From NCBI RefSeq assembly GCF_040683095.1, contig NZ_JBFBCI010000028.1:1-64000 (forward strand): DNA of 64,000 nucleotides. Reading direction: 5' to 3'. The position numbers and the translations under genes were made by a program. The stretch is from Sphaerisporangium sp040683095 (GTDB taxonomy: Bacteria > Actinomycetota > Actinomycetes > Streptosporangiales > Streptosporangiaceae). Numbering within the stretch: the stretch's first letter is position 1; the number at the start of each line of letters is the position of its first letter. Under the pieces are notes generated by a model. It worked only from the letters and a program-made list of their open reading frames with translations, did not search any database and was not told the DNA's origin. Below, one piece after another: positions 22,591 through 31,917 of this stretch.

Positions 22591-24807
22591 CTAGCCCGCC
22601 GGGAAGAGGTCCTGGGTGATCGTGGTGAGCTCGGGGTGCAGGCCGGACACGGTCGCGCGGCCGGTGGCGTCCACCGCGGCGGTCACCTCGGCCCCGGCCA
22701 CCCTGAGGCCCTTGGCGGTGACGGCGCCGAGGGGGGCGCCTGGGAGGGGGCGTAGGGAGATGGTGCCGCGCGGGACGTCGGGGTGGAGGCCGAGGGCCGC
22801 CTGGACGATCGTGACCGCGGCGGCGGCCGACCACGCCTGCGGGCGGCAGGCGGCGGGGTAGGGGACGGGGCGGATCACGGCGTCGCGGGCGTCGCCGGAG
22901 AACAACTCGGGCAGGCGGTAGTCGAAGGACTCGGCCGCGGCGAGCAGCCCCTCGGCCAGGCGGGCGGCCTCGGCGCCGAACCCCGCGCGGGCGAGGCCCG
23001 CGATCACGATGGCGGTGTCGTGCGTCCAGATCGAGCCGCAGTGGTAGGACAGCGGGCTGAAGCCGCCGTCGCCGGAGGACATCGTGCGCAGCCCGAAGCC
23101 CTCGGCCATCGCGGGCGAGCCCAGCAGGGCGGCGACGGCCGCGGACTCCTCCCGCGACAGCAGCCCGGTGCCGAGCAGGTGGCCGATGTTGCTGGTCAGT
23201 GCGTCGACCGGGCGTTTGTCGCGGTCGAGGGCGAGGGCCGGGTGCCTTCCGTGCGGGCCGTCGACCCAGAAGTGGGCGCGGAACCGGTCGGCCAGCGCCT
23301 CGGCGTACTCCTGCCAGCGGGCCGCGCCGGGGCGTCCGAAGGCCGTGAGCAGCTCCGCCGCGAGCCTGGCCGCCTCGTAGGCGTATCCCTGCACCTCGAC
23401 CAGGGCGATCGGGCCTTCCGCCTGCCGCCCGTCGCGGAAGCGCACGGAGTCGCCGGAGTCCTTCCAGCCCTGGTTGGCGAGGCCGTGGCCGGTCGTGTCG
23501 ATGTACTCCAGGAACCCGTCGCGGTCGGCGTCGGCGTCGCCCGCGAGCCATTCGAGAGCGGCCTCCATGGCCGGGAGCAGGTCGGCGACCTCGTGCTCGG
23601 GCATGCCCCACCGCCAGGCGTCGTGCAGGAGGCTGATCCACAGCGGCGTGGCGTCGATGGTGCCGTAGTAGGCGGTGGGCAGGCGCATGCCGTGCTGGGC
23701 CAGGACGAACTCGTGCCGCCGCAGCTCGTGCATGATCTTGCCGGGAGCCTCGCCCGACGCGGGGTCGAGCTTGACGCCCTGGCGACGCGCGAGTACGCGC
23801 AGCGTGCCCGCCGCGAGGCCGGTGCCGAGCGGCAGGAGCATACGGGCGGCCCAGATGCTGTCGCGCCCGAAGAGCGTGAGGAACCACGGCACGCCCGCTC
23901 CGAGGAACGTGTCGTCGGGGGCGCTCACCTCGGCCAGGCGCAGCGAGCGCAGGTCGTCGAGCGACCTGTCGAACAGGCGGGTCAGGCGGTGGTCGTCGGC
24001 CGTGACCCGGGCGGCGCCCCATTCGACGGGACGGGCGGGGGTGGTGACGACGGCCTTGGGGTCGTCGACCTCGGCCTGCCAGCGCAGGGTGACCCGCCCG
24101 CGCGGGGCGAGGGTGACCTCCCAGCGCAGGCGGGGGGCACTGATGTCGGCGTGGGCGCCGTCGCCGGTCACGGTGACGCGCACATCGTCCTCGGACTCCC
24201 ACGCGAGGCACCCGGGGCGGTCGGTCCACGCCGGGGACGGGGAGGCGTCGCCGCCGGACTTCACCGTCTCGATCGGGGCGAAGTCGCAGCGCAGGTCGAG
24301 GGTGACGGTCGTGGTCACGGGGGCGCCGGCGGCGGAGACGATCTCGACGGTCTCGGTCATGCCCTCGGCGGTGACCTGACGAGTGCGGTCGACGCGGACC
24401 GTGGGGTCGGGGCCGGGGTCGCCGAGCCAGCGGGGCAGCACGACGAACCGGGCGCCGCCGGGGCCGGTGAGGGCGTGGGCGATCGGCTCGGGCTCGCGGC
24501 CGTCCAGCAGGAGGGTGGCCTGGGACAGCGCTCGGACGTCCGCGTGGAAGAGCCCCTGCACGCCGCCCGGACGGATCTGGCCGTCGGCGCCGCTGAGAGC
24601 GCTGGTGGGGGCGAGCACGGCGATCACCAGGTCGTGCAGCAAGGGCTGGTAGCGGCGCGGGGCCTCACCGTCGCCGGGCACGGCCGCCCGGCCCTCCCGG
24701 TGCCCGTCCGCGGCGGCGGGGGCGGGGAGAGCAGGGTCGGAGGTGGGTGAGGGGTCCGTCACACCGGCGGGTTCGGGGGTCACCGCGTCGTCGAAGTCGT
24801 CGAACAC
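22591..24807 (-). CDS. glycogen-debranching-type amylo-alpha-1,6-glucosidase
   Basis: 738 residues from GTG 24807, with GGAGG nine bases upstream. After a disordered Pro/Ala-rich head, residues about 55-240 form the glycogen-debranching N-terminal beta domain (GLFHADVRALSQATLLLDG). The rest is an (alpha/alpha)6 barrel with VPWFLTLFGRDSIWAARM, NQGWKDSGDSVRF and YHCGSIWTHDTAIV, typical of the MGH1-like/amylo-1,6-glucosidase family. It is cytoplasmic, with no signal peptide. Divergent from a LacI gene and a sugar ABC importer, so it probably hydrolyses the oligosaccharide they bring in. Exact linkage specificity is not visible. Confidence 0.88.
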   Translation of the reverse strand: MFDDFDDAVTPEPAGVTDPSPTSDPALPAPAAADGHREGRAAVPGDGEAPRRYQPLLHDLVIAVLAPTSALSGADGQIRPGGVQGLFHADVRALSQATLLLDGREPEPIAHALTGPGGARFVVLPRWLGDPGPDPTVRVDRTRQVTAEGMTETVEIVSAAGAPVTTTVTLDLRCDFAPIETVKSGGDASPSPAWTDRPGCLAWESEDDVRVTVTGDGAHADISAPRLRWEVTLAPRGRVTLRWQAEVDDPKAVVTTPARPVEWGAARVTADDHRLTRLFDRSLDDLRSLRLAEVSAPDDTFLGAGVPWFLTLFGRDSIWAARMLLPLGTGLAAGTLRVLARRQGVKLDPASGEAPGKIMHELRRHEFVLAQHGMRLPTAYYGTIDATPLWISLLHDAWRWGMPEHEVADLLPAMEAALEWLAGDADADRDGFLEYIDTTGHGLANQGWKDSGDSVRFRDGRQAEGPIALVEVQGYAYEAARLAAELLTAFGRPGAARWQEYAEALADRFRAHFWVDGPHGRHPALALDRDKRPVDALTSNIGHLLGTGLLSREESAAVAALLGSPAMAEGFGLRTMSSGDGGFSPLSYHCGSIWTHDTAIVIAGLARAGFGAEAARLAEGLLAAAESFDYRLPELFSGDARDAVIRPVPYPAACRPQAWSAAAAVTIVQAALGLHPDVPRGTISLRPLPGAPLGAVTAKGLRVAGAEVTAAVDATGRATVSGLHPELTTITQDLFPAG

Positions 24808-24909
24808 CGTAGGGCCTCCGGGGGAAGAGCAGTGGGGAGCGAGGGGACGTCATCGCGATGCGGTCCGTGACATGACCGTCGCATACGGCTCGCGAAACAT
24901 TCTCTTTAC

Positions 24910-24951
24910 TTGAACGATCCAATCGTGCCATAGTCCGTCTTGAACGATCAA
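24910..24951 (+). promoter_or_regulatory. paired LacI-type operators
   Basis: TTGAACGATCAA (24940-24951) is a LacI-family palindrome with a central CG. A near copy, TTGAACGATCCAA, starts at 24910. They are 30 bp apart, about three helical turns, on the same DNA face, in the divergent promoter region between the glucosidase and the LacI gene. This suggests joint autoregulation and control of both directions. Confidence 0.75.
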
Positions 24952-24967
24952 ATGTTGAAAGGCACCC

Positions 24968-26083
24968 ATGGCGGACAAGGTCACGATCGCCGATGTCGCG
25001 CGGTACGCCAACGTCTCGCGGCAGACGGTGTCGAACGTGCTGAACTCCCCGGAGGTGGTCCGCGAGGAGACCCGCCGCCGCGTCCGGGAAGCCGTCAGGG
25101 CGCTCGGATACCGGGCGAGTCAGGCCGCCCGCCAGATGCGCACCGGGCGCTCGCGCCTGATCGCGGCGCGCATCGAGCCCGCGCAGGAGGACGGCATCAA
25201 CGGGTCGGTCTTCGACCGGTTCCTGCACGGCATCACCGAGTCCGCCGCCCGGTCGGGGTACCGCGTGCTGCTGTACACGGCGGACGACCACGACGCCGAG
25301 CTGGCGACGTTCGACGACCTGCTCGGCGTGTACGTGCCGGACGCCTTCGTGCTGACCAGCACCGACTACGACGACCCGCGCGCGGCCTGGCTGCTGGAGC
25401 AGCGCATCCCGTTCGTCACGTTCGGCCGGCCGTGGGGCGTGCCGGACGGCCAGAAGTACCCGTGGGTCGACGTGGACGGCGCCGCCGGCACGGCCATGGC
25501 GACCCGCCACCTGCTGGCGACCGGGCACCGGCGCATCGGCTTCCTCGGATGGCCCGAGGGCTCCGGCGTCGGCGACGACCGCAGGTCGGGCTGGGCGCGC
25601 ACCCTCGCCGAGGCGGGGATCGGCCCGGACGAGCTCGCGGAGCTGGACCACCGCACCGAGGATGGCGTGCCGGAGGGGGCCGCGGCGGTCACGGCGCTGC
25701 TCGCGGCCGAACGACCGGTGACGGCGGTGGTCTGCGTCAGCGACTCGCTGGCGATCGGCGCGCTCCAGGCCGGAAACGGCATCGCGGTGATCGGCTTCGA
25801 CGACACGCCCGTGGCCAGGGCGGTCGGGCTGACCAGCGTCAGCCAGCCGCTCGGCGAGGCGGCCGCGCGCTGCGTCGCCCTGCTCACGGACATGCTCGAC
25901 GGGGACGCCGCCCGCCGCCGGCCCCGCGACGAGGAGACCACGCCCGGCGACGCGGACGCCCCGCCGGACGACCCATCGAACGACGGTGCCGGGGCTCGGG
26001 GACCCTCGCGCACCACCACCTCGGGCGACTCACCCGCACACATCCTGCTGGAACCCGCGCTGGTCCACCGGAGGTCGGCGTGA
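24968..26083 (+). CDS. LacI-family transcriptional regulator
   Basis: 371 residues from ATG 24968 with GAAAGG upstream. The N-terminal helix-turn-helix VTIADVARYANVSRQTVSNVLN and hinge helix (YRASQAARQMRTGRS) are followed by a periplasmic-binding-like effector domain (GFLGWPEGSG, VVCVSDSLAIGAL, IAVIGFDDTPVARAV). The usual end LLEPALVHRRS is present, but about 40 Asp/Pro/Thr-rich residues (about 315-353) are inserted between the last effector helix and that strand. It likely represses the downstream importer and the divergent glucosidase. Confidence 0.93.
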   Translation: MADKVTIADVARYANVSRQTVSNVLNSPEVVREETRRRVREAVRALGYRASQAARQMRTGRSRLIAARIEPAQEDGINGSVFDRFLHGITESAARSGYRVLLYTADDHDAELATFDDLLGVYVPDAFVLTSTDYDDPRAAWLLEQRIPFVTFGRPWGVPDGQKYPWVDVDGAAGTAMATRHLLATGHRRIGFLGWPEGSGVGDDRRSGWARTLAEAGIGPDELAELDHRTEDGVPEGAAAVTALLAAERPVTAVVCVSDSLAIGALQAGNGIAVIGFDDTPVARAVGLTSVSQPLGEAAARCVALLTDMLDGDAARRRPRDEETTPGDADAPPDDPSNDGAGARGPSRTTTSGDSPAHILLEPALVHRRSA

Positions 26084-26128
26084 GCGCCCCGAGGCCCTCC
26101 CCCATCACCATCGAGTCAGGAAAGCACG

Positions 26129-27382
26129 ATGATGCGCGGTAACCTCCGGACGGCGGCGCTGGCAGCGGCCGCCTGCGGCACCCTTCTCACCTCGGCGGCC
26201 TGCGGCAGCGGGTTCGACGACACGGCCGGGCAGAGCTCCTCGGCCCCGCAGAGCAGCGGGCCGGCGTCCCTGCAGATCCTCATCGGCTCCTCCGGCGACG
26301 CCGAGACCACGGCCGTGCGCGACGCGGCGGACGCGTGGTCCAAGGCCAGCGGCAACACCGCGACCGTAACGCCCGCGCAGGACCTCACCCAGCAGCTCGG
26401 CCAGGCGTTCGCCGGGAGCAACCCGCCCGACGTGTTCTACGTGGACGCCTCGCGCTTCGCCGACTACGCGAGCGTCGGCGCGCTGGAGCCGTACGGCGAC
26501 AAGATCTCGCAGCCGACGGACTTCTACGAGACGCTGCGGACGGCGTTCACCCGCGACGGCACGTTCTACTGCGTCCCGAAGGACTTCTCCACGCTGGCGC
26601 TGATCGTCAACGACGACCTGTGGAAGAAGGCGGGCCTCGCCGAGGCGGACGTGCCGACGACCTGGGACCAGCTCACCGAGGTGTCCAAGAAGATCAAGGC
26701 CAAGGGCATGGTGCCGCTGGCGCTCGGCGACACCCGTGACCGCATGGGCGCCTTCATGGTGCAGGCCGGCGGCTGGATCATCAGCCCGGACGGCAAGCAG
26801 GCCACCGCGGACAGCCCCGAGAACGTCGAGGCCCTCGACTACGTGAAGTCGCTCCTGAAGGACGGCCTGGCCAAGACGCCCAAGCAGCTCGACGCGGGCT
26901 GGAGCGGCGAGGCGTTCGGCAAGGCCAAGGCCGCCATGACCATCGAGGGCAACTGGATCAAGGGCGCCATCAAGGCCGACTACCCCGACCTGAAGTACAC
27001 CGCGCACGAGCTGCCCGCGGGCCCCAAGGGCAAGGGCACGCTGTCCTTCACCAACTGCTGGGGCATCGCGGCCAAGAGCAAGCACAAGGAGCAGGCCATC
27101 TCCTTCGTCGAGGCGATGACGAAGGCCGACCAGCAGATGGCGTTCGCCCGCGCGTTCGGCGTGATGCCGTCCCGCCAGTCGGCCAAGGACGCCTTCGCCC
27201 AGGCGTTCCCCGAGGACGTGCCGTTCGTGGACGGCGCCGCGTACGCGCAGGGCCCGGTTAACGCCCCCAAGATGGACAGCGTCCTGGCGGACTTCGACGC
27301 CGGCCTGCAGAACCTGACGACCACGGAGCCGAAGACGCTCCTGGAGCGGCTGCAGAAGAACACCCAGAGCGCCCTCGGCTGA
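26129..27382 (+). CDS. sugar ABC transporter substrate-binding lipoprotein
   Basis: 417 residues. A lipoprotein signal peptide with lipobox TSAAC leads to a type-1 extracellular solute-binding domain (LQILIGSSGDAETTAVRDA, then NPPDVFYVDASRFADY, TWDQLTEVSKKIKAKG and a C-terminal WGIAAKSKHKEQAISFVE). It is membrane-tethered outside the cell and delivers a carbohydrate to the two permeases that follow. ATG ATG at 26129/26132 follows AGGAAAG. The neighbouring glucosidase suggests an oligosaccharide ligand. Confidence 0.93.
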   Translation: MMRGNLRTAALAAAACGTLLTSAACGSGFDDTAGQSSSAPQSSGPASLQILIGSSGDAETTAVRDAADAWSKASGNTATVTPAQDLTQQLGQAFAGSNPPDVFYVDASRFADYASVGALEPYGDKISQPTDFYETLRTAFTRDGTFYCVPKDFSTLALIVNDDLWKKAGLAEADVPTTWDQLTEVSKKIKAKGMVPLALGDTRDRMGAFMVQAGGWIISPDGKQATADSPENVEALDYVKSLLKDGLAKTPKQLDAGWSGEAFGKAKAAMTIEGNWIKGAIKADYPDLKYTAHELPAGPKGKGTLSFTNCWGIAAKSKHKEQAISFVEAMTKADQQMAFARAFGVMPSRQSAKDAFAQAFPEDVPFVDGAAYAQGPVNAPKMDSVLADFDAGLQNLTTTEPKTLLERLQKNTQSALG

Positions 27383-27518
27383 GGCCCCGCTCCGCGCACC
27401 CGTCCCCGCTTTCCGGCGAGCCTTCCGGCGTGATCTCCCGCGAGGCTTCCAGGCGGAGCCTCCCGGAGAGGCGAGGGGGACGGGGCGCGGGCACGCCCAT
27501 CGGAAGGAGGGAGCGAAG

Positions 27519-28592
27519 GTGGAGACCACGTCCGGCAGGCGGCGTCTCGGGCGAAGGTCCGCGACCAGGGAGAACCTCGCGGGCTGGCTGTTCCTGGCCC
27601 CCGTCGTCGTCATCCTCGCCCTGTTCATGCTGCTGCCGATCCTCATGGCGCTGTGGGTCAGCCTGACCTCCTGGAACGGGCAGGGCAGCCCGTTCACCGG
27701 GAAGGTGCCATTCGTCGGCGTCGACAACTACACGCGGCTGTTCGCCCAGGACGACCTGGCACGCCAGGACTTCATGACGAGCATCCGCAACACGATCTAC
27801 TACGTCGCGATCGTCGTACCGGCGCAGACCACGCTCGCGCTCGGGCTGGCGCTGATCGTGAACAACCGCGTGTTGAAGGGCAAGACGTTCTTCCGCAGCG
27901 CGTTCTTCTTCCCGTCGGTCACCAGCTCGGTGGCGATCAGCGTGGTGTTCCTGTTCATCTTCGCCAACTCCGGCGCGGTGAACGGGCTGCTCGGGCTGTT
28001 CGGGATCAGAGGGCCGGAGTGGTTCTCCGACTCGCGTGGCCTGCTGCACCTGCTGCTCGGCGGGCTCGGCCTGGTCGATCCGAACGCGCCGCCCGCGGCG
28101 CTGACCGGCGGCGGCCCGTTCGGGCTGTCGTGGTGGGACTGGCTGTCGGGGCCGAGCGTCGCCATGGTGACGATCATCATGCTGGTCGTGTGGACGACCT
28201 CGGGCACGTTCATGCTGATGTTCCTGGCCGCCTTGCAGGGCATCCCGGTGACGCTGGAGGAGGCGAGCCTGCTGGACGGCGCGGGCCGGTGGCAGCGGTT
28301 CCGGTACGTGACGCTGCCCATCCTCAAGCCCACGATGTTCCTGGTGCTCACGCTCGGGCTGATCTCCACCTGGCAGGTCTTCGACCAGGTGTACGTGATG
28401 AGCCAGGGCAATCCCGCCAAGACCACGCTCACCCCCGCGTACCTGTCGTACCGGAAGGCGTTCCGCGACTTCGACTACGGGACGGGGACGGCGATCTCGT
28501 TCGTCCTGTTCGCGGTCATCGTCGTGCTCACGCTCGTCCAGCGCTGGGTGATGCGGGACCGGACGCCGACGATCCGGCCGGGGAGGTCGTGA
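27519..28592 (+). CDS. sugar ABC transporter permease 1
   Basis: 357 residues from GTG 27519, with GGAGGGAG upstream. Six transmembrane helices beginning LAGWLFLAPVVVILALFMLL. The EAA loop for ATPase docking is EEASLLDGAGRWQRFRYVTLPILKP near 246-270. Belongs to the MalF/UgpA-type group. A Gly/Pro-rich insert (about 165-205) lengthens the loop between helices 3 and 4. No ATPase gene is in the operon, so a shared MsiK-type ATPase elsewhere would be needed. Confidence 0.93.
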   Translation: METTSGRRRLGRRSATRENLAGWLFLAPVVVILALFMLLPILMALWVSLTSWNGQGSPFTGKVPFVGVDNYTRLFAQDDLARQDFMTSIRNTIYYVAIVVPAQTTLALGLALIVNNRVLKGKTFFRSAFFFPSVTSSVAISVVFLFIFANSGAVNGLLGLFGIRGPEWFSDSRGLLHLLLGGLGLVDPNAPPAALTGGGPFGLSWWDWLSGPSVAMVTIIMLVVWTTSGTFMLMFLAALQGIPVTLEEASLLDGAGRWQRFRYVTLPILKPTMFLVLTLGLISTWQVFDQVYVMSQGNPAKTTLTPAYLSYRKAFRDFDYGTGTAISFVLFAVIVVLTLVQRWVMRDRTPTIRPGRS

Positions 28593-28593
28593 C

Positions 28594-29466
28594 ATGTCCA
28601 CGCACGCGCGGGAGAACCCGCGCCGGCCGGGAGAGGGACGGCGGCTGGCGTCCACCTTCGGCGGGTACGCGGTCCTGGTCTTCTTCGCGCTGGTGTTCCT
28701 GTACCCGTTCGTCATCCAGATCGCGAACTCGCTGAAGACCGAGGCGGACGCGACGGCCCACCCCCTGTCCCCCGTCCCCGGCCCGCTGTCGTTCGGCGCC
28801 TACGACCGGGTGTTCTTCCAGACCGACCTGCCGCTGTGGCTGGGCAACTCGCTGCTCGTGACGATCATCATCACCGTCGGGCGGGTCTTCCTGGACTCGA
28901 TGGCCGGGTACGCGCTGGCGCGGCTGCGCTTCCGAGGCCGGCGCGAGGTGTTCGGCGCGATCGTCGCCGTCATCGCCGTGCCGGGAGTGGTGCTGTTCAT
29001 CCCGAAGTTCCTGGTGCTCAACCAGCTCGGGATGTACGACAGCTACGCGGCGCTGATCCTGCCGATCATCGCGGACGCGGGCGGGGTCTTCATCATGAAG
29101 CAGTTCTTCGAGTCGATCCCGGTCAGCGTGGAGGAGGCGGCGCGGATCGACGGCGCCGGGGTGTTCCGCACGTTCTGGTCGGTCGTGCTGCCCATGGCCA
29201 GGCCCGCGCTGATCACGCTGACGATCATCTCGTTCCAGAGCAGCTGGAACGAGTTCCCGCACACGCTGGTCGCCGTGCAGAGCCCCGAGCTGTTCACGCT
29301 GCCGCGCGGGCTGGCCGACCTGGTCAGCGGGTCGCTCGGCGTCGGCACGCAGTACCCGCTCAAACTCGGCGCGGCCGTCCTCGCGACGATCCCGGTGGCC
29401 ATCATCTTCGTGGTGTTCCAGCGGTACTTCGTCCGGGGCGCCAACGAGGGGGCCGACAAGGGCTGA
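28594..29466 (+). CDS. sugar ABC transporter permease 2
   Basis: 290 residues; ATG 28594 is one base after the previous stop. MalG/UgpE type with six transmembrane helices, FYPF-like start LVFLYPFVIQIANSLK, and EAA loop EEAARIDGAGVFRTFWSVVLPMARP near 179-203. It pairs with the preceding permease in one transporter. A strong hairpin terminator follows, so the operon ends here without an ATP-binding subunit. Confidence 0.93.
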   Translation: MSTHARENPRRPGEGRRLASTFGGYAVLVFFALVFLYPFVIQIANSLKTEADATAHPLSPVPGPLSFGAYDRVFFQTDLPLWLGNSLLVTIIITVGRVFLDSMAGYALARLRFRGRREVFGAIVAVIAVPGVVLFIPKFLVLNQLGMYDSYAALILPIIADAGGVFIMKQFFESIPVSVEEAARIDGAGVFRTFWSVVLPMARPALITLTIISFQSSWNEFPHTLVAVQSPELFTLPRGLADLVSGSLGVGTQYPLKLGAAVLATIPVAIIFVVFQRYFVRGANEGADKG

Positions 29467-29490
29467 GAAGGGCTGAGAGGCCAGTGCGCC

Positions 29491-29517
29491 GGGCCGGGAC
29501 GCGCGTCGTCCCGGCCC
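29491..29517 (+). terminator. terminator of the sugar-transport operon
   Basis: GGGCCGGGACG, loop CGCGT, CGTCCCGGCCC, followed by TT. An 11-bp perfect GC stem 25 bp after the permease stop. Confidence 0.75.
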
Positions 29518-29558
29518 TTCCCCGCCCTTCCCGACCCTTCCCGGCTCGCCGGCGGCCC

Positions 29559-30998
29559 TCAGAGCAGCCGCTTGATCTCGCCGTACGCGCGGTAGAAGCC
29601 GCCGCGCTCGGACGAGCGGACGCCCTGCACCAGGTAACGCGCGCCCGCCTCGCGCACGCCCTTGGGGAACTGCACGTTCCACAGCGGCTCGTAGCCCGGG
29701 CTGACCACGTGGACGCGCAGGCGGTCGCCCTCGCGGACGCACTCGACCACGATGCCGTCGCCGTCGGGCAGCGCGCTCGCCGGGACGCTCTCCAGCACGA
29801 CCGACGGCTGCACCACCGCGAGACCGGCCGCCGCCTTGACGTCCACCGGCTCGGGGACGCTGCCCTCCTGGGCCGCCCTGATCGCCTCCTCGCTCGCGTC
29901 GATGCAGGCCAGCGTGCCGTTGGTCGTCACGATGTACAGCCGGTCGTCCAGGAACTGCATGGAGAACGCCGAGCCGCAGCCGGTGCCGAGCTTCCACAGC
30001 CGCTCGCCGCCGCGGTCGAAGCAGTAGATGGACGAGTGGTTGTCGCCCGCGAAGACGAACCGCCCGTCTGGGGCGGAGGCGCAGGAGAAGACCGCGCCGT
30101 CGCAGTCGTAGACCGCGCCGACCACGCCGTTGCGCTTGTTCAGGCGGTACACCTTGTTGTCGTGCGTACCGGCGTAGACGACGTCGCGCTCCTGCCAGCC
30201 GAACAGCACCTGGCCGCCGAGGGAGGTCTGCCAGACCGGCGTGCCGTCCGCGGCGTCGTAGCGGGCCACGCCGCGCGAGTGCCCGTGGTACACCGCGTCG
30301 CCGTCGCAGCGGACCATCCACGCCGAGTCGCCCTCGCCCTTCCTGGCCCACTGGAACTCGTCCTCGTGGTCGATCGTGGTGATCCGCCCGGCGCGGTCGG
30401 ACACGCCGAGGACGCCGTCGTGGATGTCGAGCCAGTAGATGTCGACGTCCTCGGCGATCTCGTACGCCACGCGCGGGATCTTGCCGCTCAGGTCGTACAC
30501 GTTGCCGTCGTCGGCGCCCGCGTAGATCCAGAAGTCGTCGGCCACGATGCACTTCACGCCGTCGGGCAGCAGGAAGTGGCCGGTCACCGTGCCGTCGTGG
30601 CCGACCGTGTAGACGTCGCCGTTCTGGTTGCCGACCCAGCACCGCTCCTCGTCCACGAAGATGCCGAACGCGGCGGCCCCGCTGGCGAAGCGCCACAGCA
30701 CGGGGGCCTGGCGGGCGGTCGAGCGGATGCTCACGATCTGGCGGTGGGTGACCGTGCGCCGCTGCCGCACCCCGCGCACCGCGGGCGCGTACCCCTTGCG
30801 GACCTTCTCGGCGATCTTCTTCGCCGCGGCCGCCTCGGCCTTCTCGGCGCTGGCGAAGGCGGACACCTTGGTCTGGCCCTGCTCGCCGATCCTGCCGTAG
30901 GTGATCGCCACCTGGGTGCCGGTCACGACGACCTCGTAGAACTTGTGCGCGCTCCCGGTGTCCTCGGACAGCTCCAGATACGTGCTTCGCGGCGACAT
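29559..30998 (-). CDS. WGR domain fused to a beta-propeller
   Basis: 479 residues from ATG 30998 with AAGGAAAGGGA upstream. Residues 1-80 are a WGR domain (FYEVVVTGTQVAITYGRIG, then AEKAEAAAAKKIAEKVRKGY), a nucleic-acid-associated fold best known from PARPs. Residues about 95-400 contain PQQ-like propeller blades: VGNQNGDVYTVGHDG, YAGADDGNVYDLSGK, YAGTHDNKVYRLNKRNG, FAGDNHSSIYCFDRGG and TNGTLACIDA. There is no catalytic domain or signal peptide, so it is probably a cytoplasmic scaffold or nucleic-acid-linked sensor. Function is unknown. Confidence 0.88.
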   Translation of the reverse strand: MSPRSTYLELSEDTGSAHKFYEVVVTGTQVAITYGRIGEQGQTKVSAFASAEKAEAAAAKKIAEKVRKGYAPAVRGVRQRRTVTHRQIVSIRSTARQAPVLWRFASGAAAFGIFVDEERCWVGNQNGDVYTVGHDGTVTGHFLLPDGVKCIVADDFWIYAGADDGNVYDLSGKIPRVAYEIAEDVDIYWLDIHDGVLGVSDRAGRITTIDHEDEFQWARKGEGDSAWMVRCDGDAVYHGHSRGVARYDAADGTPVWQTSLGGQVLFGWQERDVVYAGTHDNKVYRLNKRNGVVGAVYDCDGAVFSCASAPDGRFVFAGDNHSSIYCFDRGGERLWKLGTGCGSAFSMQFLDDRLYIVTTNGTLACIDASEEAIRAAQEGSVPEPVDVKAAAGLAVVQPSVVLESVPASALPDGDGIVVECVREGDRLRVHVVSPGYEPLWNVQFPKGVREAGARYLVQGVRSSERGGFYRAYGEIKRLL

Positions 30999-31214
30999 CG
31001 GCGTCCCTTTCCTTGATCGATTGCCCCGGAGCGTACGGGAAGCGTCCGACATTTCATGCGATATCCAGGACATCGCCACGTACGCCCGGCCCCGTCCGCG
31101 CCGCGCGAACCGTCCCCAGGACAGCGAGGGCCGATCCGAAAACCCATGTTTACCTGCGGCGATGCGGGCAACGCCCAAAGGAGGGAATTGCGCCACCGGC
31201 ACGGGAGGCAAGCC

Positions 31215-31787
31215 ATGGCGAACGTGTTCGAAGTCCTGCAACGGGACCACGAGATGGTCAAGCGCCTGATGCTCGAACTGGAGTCCGGGCCGCCGCTGAC
31301 GGGGAGCGCCGAGCGTGAGAGCATGCTCGACCGCAGGCGGCAGGTCGACCAGCTCATCACCGAGGAGTCCAAGCACGAGGCCGTCGAGGAGGAGTACTTC
31401 TGGCCGGTGATCCGCGAACTGGTCCCGGGCGGGAACGAGATGGCCGACCACGGCATCGCCCAGGAGCAGCGGGGCAAGTTCATCCTGGATTCACTGATCG
31501 ACTACCGTCCGGGCGACACCCGGTCCGAGGACACGCTGATGGGCTTCATCAGCGAGGCGCGCGAGCACATCGCGTTCGAGGAGGAACAGGTCTGGCCCGA
31601 GCTGCGCCTGGTCATCAGCCCCGAACGGTCCGCGGAACTGGGCGCGAAGATCGAACGGGCCAAGAGGATGGCCCCCACCCGCCCGCACCCGCACACCCCG
31701 CCCAAGCCGGGCCTGCTCAAGGCCGCCAGCCCGTTCATGGGCGCCGCCGACCGCATCCGCGACCTGGTCACCGGCCGAAGCCGCTAA
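31215..31787 (+). CDS. hemerythrin-domain protein
   Basis: 190 residues from ATG 31215; GGGAGG lies 7-12 bp upstream. A four-helix hemerythrin domain is shown by LQRDHEMVKRLMLELE, KHEAVEEEYFWPVI, DHGIAQEQ and EHIAFEEEQVWPEL, which give the His/Glu ligands for a di-iron centre. The C-terminal 45 residues are Pro/His-rich (PTRPHPHTPPKPG) and end in a short basic helix. Such proteins bind O2 or sense oxidative or nitrosative stress in the cytoplasm. It stands alone. Confidence 0.9.
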   Translation: MANVFEVLQRDHEMVKRLMLELESGPPLTGSAERESMLDRRRQVDQLITEESKHEAVEEEYFWPVIRELVPGGNEMADHGIAQEQRGKFILDSLIDYRPGDTRSEDTLMGFISEAREHIAFEEEQVWPELRLVISPERSAELGAKIERAKRMAPTRPHPHTPPKPGLLKAASPFMGAADRIRDLVTGRSR

Positions 31788-31917
31788 GCTCCCCGCGAGC
31801 ACAGCGATCCTCGATCTGCCGTGCCCAGGTTCGTCAGGAAACGGGACGCGACGGAGGCCGCGACGACCGCTCTGGTACCGGCACCCTCGGCGATCACCGC
31901 GACCGCCCACCAGCCGG

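Noticed and set aside
22783..24750. A 655-codon plus-strand frame over the glucosidase gene
   Set aside because: Opposite-strand shadow caused by GC-rich codons. The minus-strand frame has clear glucosidase motifs and an RBS.
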